Positions 35,267 through 43,083 of a DNA stretch of 64,000 nt are shown here, one piece after another. Origin of the DNA: AP-15 sp035503615 (GTDB lineage: Bacteria > Pseudomonadota > Alphaproteobacteria > ATCC43930 > CGMCC-115725); contig DATJTI010000070.1 in the NCBI GenBank assembly GCA_035503615.1, forward strand, positions 8,553 to 72,552, in the 5' to 3' direction. Under the pieces are notes generated by a model that was not told the origin of the DNA, made no database searches, and was given only the letters and a program-made list of their open reading frames with translations. The first letter of the stretch is position 1. The number at the start of each line of letters is the position of its first letter. The position numbers were made by a program, and so were the translations under genes.

Positions 35267-38113
35267 CTAGCGCGACTGCGCCCCGGTCTGCCGCCGCGGC
35301 TTGGCCCGTGCGCCGGCCGGACGTGCCCGGGTCTTGGTCGCTGTTGCCGATTTCGCCGCTTTGGCCGGCATCTGCGGGCCTGTCGTCCCCGGGCCTGTCG
35401 TCCCTGGGCCTGTCGTCGAGGTCGAACGGCGCGGCCTGGCCGCCGTCGCAACCGACGCCGTGGCGTCGGCTTTCGCCGCATCGGGTTTTGCCCCCGCGGA
35501 TTTTGCCCGCGCAGCTTTTGCCCCCACGGATTTTGCGGGGGTGGATCTTGCAGCAGAGGGCTTGGCAGCCTTGCGCCGCCGGCTCGGCTTCGCCGGCTCG
35601 CGCTCGGCCAAGAGTGCCACCGCCGCTTCGAGCGAAAACGTCTCGGGATCAGCGGTTTTCGGCAGCGTGGCAAACACACCGTCATGGCTGACATAGGGGC
35701 CGTAGCGGCCCTGAAAGAGGGCCACGACGCCGCCCTCCGGGTGCGGACCGAGCTCGCGCAACGGTTCGGGGCCCCGCCGCCGCGCCGTCACCGGCTCGGC
35801 GAGCAGCACGACGGCCCGGTTCAGCCCGATCGTCAGCACGTCGTCATCGGCGGCGAGCGATTTGTAGGTTTTGCCGTGCCGGATATAGGGTCCGAAGCGG
35901 CCGATCCCGGCGGTGATGGCTTCGCCGGTCTCGGGATGCCGGCCGAGCTCGCGCGGCAACGCCAGGAGGCGCAGCGCGGTCGCGAGATCGACATCGGCCG
36001 CTTTCAACGGGCGGGGCAGGGCCACCCGCTTCGGCTTCTCCTCGCCATCGCCGCCGCCGAGCTGGACGTAATGCCCGAACGGACCCTTCTTGACGCTGAC
36101 CGCGAGGCCGCTTTCCGGATCGGTTCCGAGCACGGTCTCGGCCGCCGCCTCGCTTTCACCGGAAGCCTCGATCGCCAGTGGGCGGGTGTAGCGGCAGTTC
36201 GGATAATTGGCACAGCCGATAAAAGCGCCGAACTTGCCGAGCTTGAGGCTGAGCCGGCCGCTGCCGCAGACCGGACACAACCGCGGGTCGCGCCCGGACT
36301 CGTCAGCGGGAAAGAAGTGCCGCCCGAGATCCTCGTCGAGCGCGTTCAGCACCTGGGTGATCGTCAGCTCCCTGGTGCCGTCGACGGCGGTGGAGAAATC
36401 CTGCCAGAAATTGCGCAGCAGCTCCTTCCAGTCGATCCGCCCGCCCGAGACGTCGTCGAGCTGGTTTTCAAGATCGGCGGTGAAGTTATATTCGACATAG
36501 CGCTCGAAAAAGCTGGTCAGAAAGGCGGTGACGAGCCGCCCGCGGTCCTCCGGCACAAAGCGCCGCCGGTCGAGCCGGACATAGGCGCGGTCCTGCAGGA
36601 CTTGAAGGATCGCGGCGTAGGTCGAGGGCCGGCCGATCCCGAGCTCTTCGAGCTTTTTGACAAGGCTCGCCTCAGTATAGCGCGGCGGCGGCTGGGTGAA
36701 ATGCTGGCTCGGCACCACCGCGCCGCGGGCGAGCGCCTCGCCCTCGCGCATCTGCGGCAGCCGGCCGCCTTCACCGTCCTCGGCGCCGGTCGCCGTACCT
36801 TGGCCTAATGGCTCGTCGTCGCGGTCTTCCTGATAGAGCTTCAGAAAGCCGTCGAACAGCACGACCGAGCCGGTGGCCCGCAGGCGCAGCTTCGCGGTCG
36901 GATCGGCAATATCGACGGTGACCTGTTCGAGCAATGCCGAAGCCATCTGGCTTGCCAGCGTGCGCTTCCAAATCAGTTCGTAGAGCCGCAGCTGGTCGCG
37001 GTCGAGATAGGGGGCGACATCGCCCGGCTTGCGACCGAGATCGGTCGGGCGGATCGCCTCGTGCGCCTCCTGCGCGTTCTTGGCCGGGCTGCGATAGACA
37101 CGCGCCGCGTCGGGCACATAGCGCGCCCCGAACTCGGCGCCGATCAGCTGGCGCGCGGCGGCGATCGCCTCGGCCGAGATCGCGACCCCGTCGGTGCGCA
37201 TATAGGTGATCAGCCCGACCGTCTCGCCGTCGAGATCGACCCCCTCGTAGAGCCGCTGGGCGAGCTGCATCGTCCGGCTGGCGCCAAAGCCGAGCTTGCG
37301 CGATGCCTCCTGCTGCAAGGTCGAGGTCGTGAACGGCGGGAACGGATTGCGTCGGACCTGGCGGCTCTCGATCTCGACGACCGCAAAACTCGGGGCGGCG
37401 AGGATCGCCGCGGCGGCGGCGCGCGCCTTCTCCTCGGTATCGAGGTCGAAGCGTTCGAGGCGCTTGCCGTCGAGATGGGTCAGCCGCGCGGTAAAGTTCT
37501 GTCCCGCCGCGGTCGTGAAGGTGACCTCCACGGTCCAATATTCACGCGACTTGAACGCCTCGATCTCGGCTTCGCGCTCGCAGACGAGGCGCAGCGCCAC
37601 CGATTGCACGCGGCCGGCCGAGCGGCTCCCCGGCAATTTGCGCCACAATACCGGCGACAGCGTGAAACCGACGAGATAGTCGAGCGCGCGGCGTGCCAGA
37701 TAGGCATCGACCAGCTCGCGATCGATCTCGCGCGGCCGGCGGAACGCCTCGATCACGGCGTTCTTGGTGACTTCGTTGAACACCACCCGCTTGACATCGA
37801 GGTCCTTGAGCGCCCGGCGCGCGCGCAACACCTCCTGCACGTGCCAGGAGATCGCTTCGCCCTCGCGGTCGGGGTCGGTGGCGAGAAACAGCCCGTCGGC
37901 GCCGCGCATCGCCTGTAGGATCGTCTTCAGATGCTTCTCGGAGCGGCCATCGACCTGCCACGACATCGCGAAATCCGCATCGGGCAGCACCGAGCCGTCC
38001 TTGGCCGGCAGATCGCGGACATGACCGTAGCTGGCGACGACCTTGTAGTCGCTGCCGAGATATTTATTGATGGTTTTCGCCTTGGCCGGCGACTCGACGA
38101 CGACGACTTTCAT
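35267..38113 (-). CDS. topA: DNA topoisomerase I
   Basis: A 948-aa type IA topoisomerase that relaxes negative supercoils. It begins with the Toprim region MKVVVVESPAKAKTINKYLG and LATDPDREGEAISWH; the active-site Tyr lies in GLITYMRTDGVAIS. A zinc-ribbon region CPVCGSGRLSLKLGKFGAFIGCANYPNC follows near residue 600, then repeated topoisomerase C-terminal modules with KxGxYGxY-like patterns such as GRFGPYIRHGKTYKSL. The last 120 residues are Ala/Lys-rich and contain small repeats, including a GTTGP triplet. It lies between dprA and rnr on the same strand. Confidence 0.96.
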   Translation of the reverse strand: MKVVVVESPAKAKTINKYLGSDYKVVASYGHVRDLPAKDGSVLPDADFAMSWQVDGRSEKHLKTILQAMRGADGLFLATDPDREGEAISWHVQEVLRARRALKDLDVKRVVFNEVTKNAVIEAFRRPREIDRELVDAYLARRALDYLVGFTLSPVLWRKLPGSRSAGRVQSVALRLVCEREAEIEAFKSREYWTVEVTFTTAAGQNFTARLTHLDGKRLERFDLDTEEKARAAAAAILAAPSFAVVEIESRQVRRNPFPPFTTSTLQQEASRKLGFGASRTMQLAQRLYEGVDLDGETVGLITYMRTDGVAISAEAIAAARQLIGAEFGARYVPDAARVYRSPAKNAQEAHEAIRPTDLGRKPGDVAPYLDRDQLRLYELIWKRTLASQMASALLEQVTVDIADPTAKLRLRATGSVVLFDGFLKLYQEDRDDEPLGQGTATGAEDGEGGRLPQMREGEALARGAVVPSQHFTQPPPRYTEASLVKKLEELGIGRPSTYAAILQVLQDRAYVRLDRRRFVPEDRGRLVTAFLTSFFERYVEYNFTADLENQLDDVSGGRIDWKELLRNFWQDFSTAVDGTRELTITQVLNALDEDLGRHFFPADESGRDPRLCPVCGSGRLSLKLGKFGAFIGCANYPNCRYTRPLAIEASGESEAAAETVLGTDPESGLAVSVKKGPFGHYVQLGGGDGEEKPKRVALPRPLKAADVDLATALRLLALPRELGRHPETGEAITAGIGRFGPYIRHGKTYKSLAADDDVLTIGLNRAVVLLAEPVTARRRGPEPLRELGPHPEGGVVALFQGRYGPYVSHDGVFATLPKTADPETFSLEAAVALLAEREPAKPSRRRKAAKPSAARSTPAKSVGAKAARAKSAGAKPDAAKADATASVATAARPRRSTSTTGPGTTGPGTTGPQMPAKAAKSATATKTRARPAGARAKPRRQTGAQSR
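35376..35420 (-). repeat. Tandem repeat, 3 x 15 bases, in the topA tail
   Basis: Three units of gggcctgtcgtcccc type keep the frame and encode repeated GTTGP in the basic C-terminal tail, a disordered DNA-binding linker where length changes are tolerated. Confidence 0.8.
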
Positions 38114-38180
38114 CGGCCCGTTCGGTGTTGCGCTGGCGGCAGCGCCGTCCTCGCGGCTTGCGATATCGTCAAAGCCATGT

Positions 38181-39341
38181 TCAGCGCAGTGAGACGAGAT
38201 TGCCCGGATGACGCTCGACCCGCCCGGCCAGCTCCAGCTCCAGAAGCAGAGTGGCGACCGCGGAAGCTGTCAATTGGCACTGGCGCACCAGTTCGTCAAC
38301 TGCGACCGGCGTCGGTCCCAGGCTTTCGAGGATCATGGCGAGTTCGTTCTCGTCGGCGATCGGATCGCCAGGAGTGCCTGGCGCCGGACCCGGCGACCCA
38401 CCCCGGGCCAGCGGCGGCGGGGCCAGCGGCGGCAGGGCCGTCGTCGGTCGTGTTGTCGCCGATTGTGTTGTCGTCGGCTGTGTTGTCGTCGGATGGGGTG
38501 GCGGGCCGCCCCGCGCCAGCGGCACCAATTGCGAGAGCACATCCTCGCATGATTCGGTCAGGACGGCGCCGCCGCGCAACAGGTCGTTGGTGCCCCGGCA
38601 GCGCGGATCGAGCGGCGAGCCGGGCACGGCGAACACCTCGCGACCCTGTTCGAGGGCAAAGCGGGCGGTGATCAGCGAGCCCGAACGGGCCGCCGCCTCG
38701 ACGACCAGGACGCCGAGCGCCATGCCCGAAATGATGCGATTGCGGCGCGGGAAATGGCGCGCCTGCGGCTCGCTGCCGAGCGGCGATTCGGCGATGACCG
38801 CGCCATGCTCGCACAGTGCCTCGTAGAGCCCGCGATTCTGCTCGGGATAGACGATATCAGCGCCACCGGCGACGATCGCGACGGTGCCGTTTTCGAGGGC
38901 ACCCAGATGGGCCGCGGCATCGATCCCGCGGGCCATGCCGGACACCACGACAAACCCGCCGGCGCCGAGCCCGGCGGCCAGCTCGCGCGCCAGACGCCGG
39001 CCATTGGCCGAAGCGTTGCGGGCGCCGACCACCGCCACCATCGGCCGGACGAGCAGCTCGCTGCGGCCGAGCACGGTCAGTACCGGCGGGGCATCGTCGA
39101 TCGCGGCGAGTGCCACGGGATAAGACGGCTCGCCGCGGCAGACGATGCGGGCGCCGATCCGCTGCAATGCGGCAAGCTCGGCCTCGGCCTCCGCCCGGCT
39201 CGCCGCGGTCACGGTCCGCGCACGCTCGCTGCGCCGGGCCAGTTGCGGCAGCGCTTCGAGTGCCGCCGCAGCCGAGCCGAACCGCCGCAGCAGCGCATAG
39301 AAGCCGATTGGGCCGATTGTCTCGGTGCGGATCAGGCGCAA
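38181..39341 (-). CDS. dprA: DNA processing protein DprA
   Basis: A protein of about 386 aa that loads RecA on single-stranded DNA during natural transformation. The Rossmann-like core shows VAVVGARNASANGRRLARELA, FVVVSGMARGIDAAAHLGAL, GTVAIVAGGADIVYPEQN and FPRRNRIISGMALGVLVVEAA. A Thr/Pro linker with a 15-base tandem repeat precedes a C-terminal winged helix (VDELVRQCQLTASAVATLLLELE). The start is unclear: TTG 39341 is within the usual family N-terminus, and homology (ELDPQERLDWLRLIRTE) extends upstream to CTG 39380, just 8 bases from the plsY stop, with no ATG or GTG in frame. Confidence 0.92.
   Translation of the reverse strand: MRLIRTETIGPIGFYALLRRFGSAAAALEALPQLARRSERARTVTAASRAEAEAELAALQRIGARIVCRGEPSYPVALAAIDDAPPVLTVLGRSELLVRPMVAVVGARNASANGRRLARELAAGLGAGGFVVVSGMARGIDAAAHLGALENGTVAIVAGGADIVYPEQNRGLYEALCEHGAVIAESPLGSEPQARHFPRRNRIISGMALGVLVVEAAARSGSLITARFALEQGREVFAVPGSPLDPRCRGTNDLLRGGAVLTESCEDVLSQLVPLARGGPPPHPTTTQPTTTQSATTRPTTALPPLAPPPLARGGSPGPAPGTPGDPIADENELAMILESLGPTPVAVDELVRQCQLTASAVATLLLELELAGRVERHPGNLVSLR
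38452..38496 (-). repeat. Tandem repeat, 3 x 15 bases, in the DprA linker
   Basis: Units gttgtcgccgattgt, gttgtcgtcggctgt and gttgtcgtcggatgg encode a Thr/Gln/Pro-rich linker between the DprA core and its C-terminal winged helix. Confidence 0.75.
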
Positions 39342-39387
39342 CCAGTCGAGGCGCTCCTGCGGGTCGAGTTCGCGCGCCAGGGCGTCT

Positions 39388-39978
39388 TCAGCCTTTCGTC
39401 AACGAGATCCGGCTTTCCGTGCCGCTGATCAGCCGCCGGATGTTGGCATGATGCCGCAGCACAATCAGCAGGGCGAGCACGGCGGTCAATACCGCCGTGG
39501 CGCCGTCGGCGAGAAACGGGGCCAGCGCGGCGCTGGTGACGGCACCGCTCAATGCCGCAAGCGAGGAATAGCGGGAAACACAGGCAATGGCGAGCCAGAT
39601 CGCGAGCGCCGCCAACGCCACCGGCCAGGCGAGCACGAGCAGCACGCCCAACGCCGTCGCCACCCCTTTGCCACCGCGAAACCCGAGCCACACCGGAAAC
39701 ATGTGGCCGAGCACGACGCACAGCCCGGCGACCAGCGCTGCCGGCAGCGGCCACAAAGCGGCCGCCACACCGACGGCGAGCGCCCCCTTGCCGACATCGG
39801 CTACCAGGGTCAGCGCCGCCAAGCCCTTGCCGCCGGCGCGCAGCACGTTGGTGGCGCCGATATTGCCCGAGCCGATGCGGCGGATGTCGCCATGCCCGGC
39901 GAGCCGGCTCAGCAGCAATCCGAACGGGATCGAGCCCAGCAGATAGCCGAGCAGCGCGGGACCGGCGAGCATCGTCAC
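39388..39978 (-). CDS. plsY: Glycerol-3-phosphate acyltransferase PlsY
   Basis: A 196-aa inner-membrane enzyme that moves an acyl group from acyl phosphate to glycerol 3-phosphate in phospholipid synthesis. Conserved loops are LLGSIPFGLLLSRLAG, DIRRIGSGNIGATNVLR, VLGHMFPVWLGFRGGKGVAT and LRHHANIRRLISGTE. GTG 39978 and ATG 39972 are alternative starts. The dprA gene begins right after its stop, a common plsY-dprA order. Confidence 0.94.
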   Translation of the reverse strand: MTMLAGPALLGYLLGSIPFGLLLSRLAGHGDIRRIGSGNIGATNVLRAGGKGLAALTLVADVGKGALAVGVAAALWPLPAALVAGLCVVLGHMFPVWLGFRGGKGVATALGVLLVLAWPVALAALAIWLAIACVSRYSSLAALSGAVTSAALAPFLADGATAVLTAVLALLIVLRHHANIRRLISGTESRISLTKG

Positions 39979-40144
39979 ACCGACCCGCTCCGGTGGCCGA
40001 TCCAGGATCGGGCTCCAGATGAAACGCGACGCGACGGCACGGTGCTACCTCATGTTGAACCGTACCCTGACGCTATCGCTGCGCCGTTCCCGCCGCAAGC
40101 GCACCGGGCGACCGGGGCTCGCCGCCCGCGGCCGCCGTCGCTGC

Positions 40145-40195
40145 GCTCAGTTCGGGCAGACGCTCAGTTCGGATAGACGCTCAGTTCGGATAGAC
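40145..40195. repeat. Tandem repeat, 3 x 17 bases, across the dioxygenase stop codon
   Basis: Units gctcagttcgggcagac, gctcagttcggatagac and gctcagttcggatagac lie head to tail; the last contains the stop of the minus-strand dioxygenase gene and its final residues TIVYPN, so the gene end has been copied twice downstream. Confidence 0.85.
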
Positions 40196-41026
40196 GATCG
40201 TGCGCAGCATGATGCGGCGCTGGGAGGGATCGTAATCGCCGGCGCCGCGGTGCATTGTCGCCCGCTCGTCCCAGATCAACAGGTCGCCGACCCGCCAGGA
40301 ATGGTAATAGGTGAAGCGCGCCTGGGTCGCATGGGCGGCCAGCTCCTCGATCAGCTGCCACGCTGCCTCCCGGTCCATCCCGTCGAAGCCGTGCGTGTGC
40401 ATCGGGTTGACGAACAGGATCGGGCGGCCGGTGACCGGGTGCGGCACCACCGCCGGGCGGCGCTGCTCCATATATCTTTTGTCGGTCCGCCGCATCTCCT
40501 CGTCGGGATCGTAGAGCCGCGCGCCGGCGGGGCCGTCGGTGCGGCCGTGCAGCCCGGTGAGCCCGGCGAGCCGCTGTTTCATCGCGTCCGGCAGCGCGTC
40601 ATAGGCGGCGCACATATCGGCGAACATCGTGCCGCCCTTGGTCGAGGGGATTTCGAGCGCGTGCAGCATCGCCAGCAGCGGCGGCACCTCCTCATAAGTC
40701 GAATCGGTATGCCAGTCGGTCGCCCGCTTGACCCCGTACCAGTCGATATTGCCTTCGGCATCGACATTGCGCAGCCACGACACCTCCGGGTGCTCGGCAT
40801 GGCGGTAGCCGACCAGCGAGTGAATCCGCGGCGTGCCAAAGCGGCGGCCGAACGCGGCGATGTCACCGGCATCGAGCTTCTGGTCGCGGAACACCAGTAC
40901 CGGGTGCTCAGCGAAGGTTTGTTGGATGCGGGCAAAAGTTGCGTCGTCGAGTTTCGACAAGTCGGCGCCGAGCGCCTCGGTGCCGAGGTGTTCGCCGAGC
41001 GGACGGGTCTCCAGGGCTGCGGTCAC
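40181..41026 (-). CDS. TauD/TfdA family Fe(II)/2-oxoglutarate dioxygenase
   Basis: A 281-aa dioxygenase, start at GTG 41026 behind GGAGG. Iron ligands are in ATDWHTDSTYEE (His-x-Asp) and ATMHRGAGDYDPS (distal His), and Arg in RRIMLRTIVYPN would bind 2-oxoglutarate. It would hydroxylate a small molecule in the cytosol, as for taurine or phenoxyacetate; the substrate is not readable. It diverges from the PurM-like gene. Confidence 0.9.
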   Translation of the reverse strand: MTAALETRPLGEHLGTEALGADLSKLDDATFARIQQTFAEHPVLVFRDQKLDAGDIAAFGRRFGTPRIHSLVGYRHAEHPEVSWLRNVDAEGNIDWYGVKRATDWHTDSTYEEVPPLLAMLHALEIPSTKGGTMFADMCAAYDALPDAMKQRLAGLTGLHGRTDGPAGARLYDPDEEMRRTDKRYMEQRRPAVVPHPVTGRPILFVNPMHTHGFDGMDREAAWQLIEELAAHATQARFTYYHSWRVGDLLIWDERATMHRGAGDYDPSQRRIMLRTIVYPN

Positions 41027-41136
41027 GGGCGATCCTCCATGCAAGCGATCCTGCAATTCGGCGGATGATCGGCTTGGGCTTGCGCGCCGCAAAGGTCTAA
41101 TCGAGCATGGCTGGGGCGATCGATCGCATTGCCATC

Positions 41137-41208
41137 ATGACCAGCAAGGGAGCCATGACCCGCAAGGGAGCCATGACCAGCAAGGGAGCCATGACCCGCA
41201 AGGGATCG
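41137..41208 (+). repeat. Tandem repeat, 4 x 18 bases, carrying repeated ribosome-site/ATG modules
   Basis: Units atgaccagcaagggagcc and atgacccgcaagggagcc alternate (41137, 41155, 41173, 41191; the last ends in atcg). Each carries AAGGGA(G) followed after a few bases by the ATG of the next, all in the frame of the PurM-like protein. The repeats encode MTSKGA and MTRKGA. Confidence 0.85.
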
Positions 41209-41211
41209 CCG

Positions 41212-42282
41212 ATGAGCGCTGAGGACAATCGCTACCGCGAGGCCGGGGTCGATATCGCCGCCGCCGAGGCCGGTCTCTCCAGGATCATCGACCGCATCAA
41301 GCGGAGCTGGCCGCCGGCCGGTGCAACAGGTGCGGTCATGCTCGATATCGGCTATTTCGCCAATGTGATCGATATCGGCGGCATCGGCCTGGCGATCTGC
41401 ACCGACGGGGTCGGATCGAAATCGGTCGTCGCCACGATGCTGAACCGGTACGACACGATCGGCATCGACTGCGTCGCGATGAATGTCAACGACCTGATCT
41501 GCGTCGGGGCGCGCCCGGTGTCGATGGTCGATTACATCGCGGTCGAGACAGCCGATGCGGCGATGCTCGACGCCGTCGCGATCGGGCTGGCGGAGGGCGC
41601 GCGGCAGGCCGGCGTCTCGATTTCGGGGGGCGAGATTGCGCAGCTGAAGGGCGTGGTCCACGGCTTCGACCTGGTCGGCATGGCGGTGGGGCTGGTGCCG
41701 CTCGACCGGATCATCATCGGGAGTGCGCTGCTGCCGGGTGATATCGTGATCGGCGTCGCCAGCGACGGCATCCACTCGAACGGGCTGACGCTCGCCCGCC
41801 GGGTGCTGCTCAAAGAGGCCGGGCTCGGGATCGACCGGATCATGCCCGAGCTGGGCGTGCCGCTCGGCGAGGAGCTGCTGCGCCCGACGCCGATCTATGT
41901 GCCCGAGATGCTGGCCGTGATCGACGAGGTCCCGGCGGTGAAAGCGCTGATCAACATCACCGGCGACGGGCTGTTGAACCTGCCGCGGGTGGCTGCCCGG
42001 GTCGGCTTCGAGCTCGACACGCTGCCGCCCCCGCCGCCGATTTTCGAGCTGATCCAGCAGTCCGGGGCGGTTGAGGACGCGGAAATGTTCGAGGTCTTCA
42101 ACATGGGGGTCGGGTTCTGCGTGCTCGCCGCGCCGGAGGATGCGGAAAAAGTCCTTGCCATCCTCACCCGATACAACCGTCGCGCGCAAGTGATCGGCCG
42201 GGTCGTCGCCGATGCCGCCAAGGAGGTCCGCTTGCCGCGCCAGGGTCTCATCGGCCGGGGAAAGCACTTCACTCGCCAGTAA
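41212..42282 (+). CDS. purM: Phosphoribosylformylglycinamidine cyclo-ligase-like protein (AIR synthetase family)
   Basis: Counted from ATG 41212 the protein has 356 aa, the usual PurM length; earlier in-frame ATGs lie in a repeat. Family motifs are YREAGVDIAAAEAGLSRI, ICTDGVGSKSVVA, YDTIGIDCVAMNVNDLICVGA, SISGGEIAQL, GVASDGIHSNGLTLAR and ITGDGLLNLPRVAA. PurM closes the imidazole ring of purines using ATP. The match is more like archaeal-type PurM than the typical proteobacterial one, and the usual downstream purN is missing, so it may be a second, divergent copy. Confidence 0.85.
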   Translation: MSAEDNRYREAGVDIAAAEAGLSRIIDRIKRSWPPAGATGAVMLDIGYFANVIDIGGIGLAICTDGVGSKSVVATMLNRYDTIGIDCVAMNVNDLICVGARPVSMVDYIAVETADAAMLDAVAIGLAEGARQAGVSISGGEIAQLKGVVHGFDLVGMAVGLVPLDRIIIGSALLPGDIVIGVASDGIHSNGLTLARRVLLKEAGLGIDRIMPELGVPLGEELLRPTPIYVPEMLAVIDEVPAVKALINITGDGLLNLPRVAARVGFELDTLPPPPPIFELIQQSGAVEDAEMFEVFNMGVGFCVLAAPEDAEKVLAILTRYNRRAQVIGRVVADAAKEVRLPRQGLIGRGKHFTRQ

Positions 42283-42422
42283 CGATCCGGCGGTAACGGA
42301 CGGACCCGGCCGAAACCCTCGGTTCACAAAGATTTCAAAACCGGCAGTTCGCAAAGCTGTTGACGATATCGTGTGCATTGTGTGAATAATGTGGCAGGCG
42401 TTAACGTTAACGTGGCGATCGG

Positions 42423-43040
42423 ATGAACAAGTATCTTCTGCCCGGGGCAACGCTGCTGAGCCTTGTTTCGGGAGGCGCCAGTGCTGCGCCGACACCGATC
42501 GGCACCTTCAACGAGCAAGCGTCTGCCGCCTGTCCTTCGCCACCGAGCAGTGTTTGGCCTTCATCGCCGCCTAATGGCGATGTCGGCGGCCTCATCAACG
42601 GCACCGCTCCACCGGCCTGCGGACCGATTGCCTTTACCGCGCCGTTTGCCGGCACCCTGGTGATGACCGTGCAGCAATCGACGACGTTTGGCGCCGGTCA
42701 TGTCTTCCAGGCTTTTGTCGATGGCAACTCGGTCGGGACCACCTCGATCGTGCCGGTATCCGTCACCGGGACCGATTTCACCAGCGGCACCTTTACCGCC
42801 GAGATTCCCGCCGGCCCGAACACCTTCGACATCAACGACCAGCTGCTCGCCTATATCGGCGCCCAGGCTCCTTACGGCCCGCCCTCGACAACCGTACCGG
42901 CGAGCTTTTCGCCGGTTGGCATCCAAGTCACCCTGGCGGAAGAGCTGCCTTCGGCCGTGCCAGAGCCGCGCTCGCTATGGGTGATGTTCGCCGGTCTGTG
43001 CAGTCTCGGCTGGCTGCTGGCGCGGCGTAAAACCGCCTGA
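42423..43040 (+). CDS. PEP-CTERM sorting domain protein
   Basis: A 205-aa exported protein with a signal peptide (MNKYLLPGATLLSLVSGGASA) and a C-terminal VPEPRSLWVMFAGLC, hydrophobic stretch and basic RRKTA end, the PEP-CTERM sorting signal. The mature part is beta-rich (GTLVMTVQQSTTFGAG, DGNSVGTTSIVPVSV). Exosortase would cut the tail and place the protein in the envelope or export it. No exosortase gene is in this window. An A+T-richer 140-base region lies upstream and probably holds the promoter. Confidence 0.85.
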   Translation: MNKYLLPGATLLSLVSGGASAAPTPIGTFNEQASAACPSPPSSVWPSSPPNGDVGGLINGTAPPACGPIAFTAPFAGTLVMTVQQSTTFGAGHVFQAFVDGNSVGTTSIVPVSVTGTDFTSGTFTAEIPAGPNTFDINDQLLAYIGAQAPYGPPSTTVPASFSPVGIQVTLAEELPSAVPEPRSLWVMFAGLCSLGWLLARRKTA

Positions 43041-43059
43041 TCCCCTTTGTTGCCGCCTT

Positions 43060-43083
43060 TGGCCCGGCGGCTCACCCGCCGGC
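43060..43083. terminator. Possible bidirectional hairpin between convergent genes
   Basis: A ggcccggcgg arm faces ccgccggcc around a short loop, between the PEP-CTERM gene and the convergent TPR-sulfotransferase gene (it overlaps the latter's last codons). No T run follows, so terminator function is weakly supported. Confidence 0.3.

Noticed and set aside
33776..36808. A 1010-codon open frame on the plus strand
   Set aside because: It runs antisense to rnr and topA, whose motifs are unmistakable; long antisense frames are expected in DNA of this GC content.
41107..41211. PurM start at 41107
   Set aside because: It gives a tail made of the repeat and no family match; ATG 41212 matches the usual PurM N-terminus.
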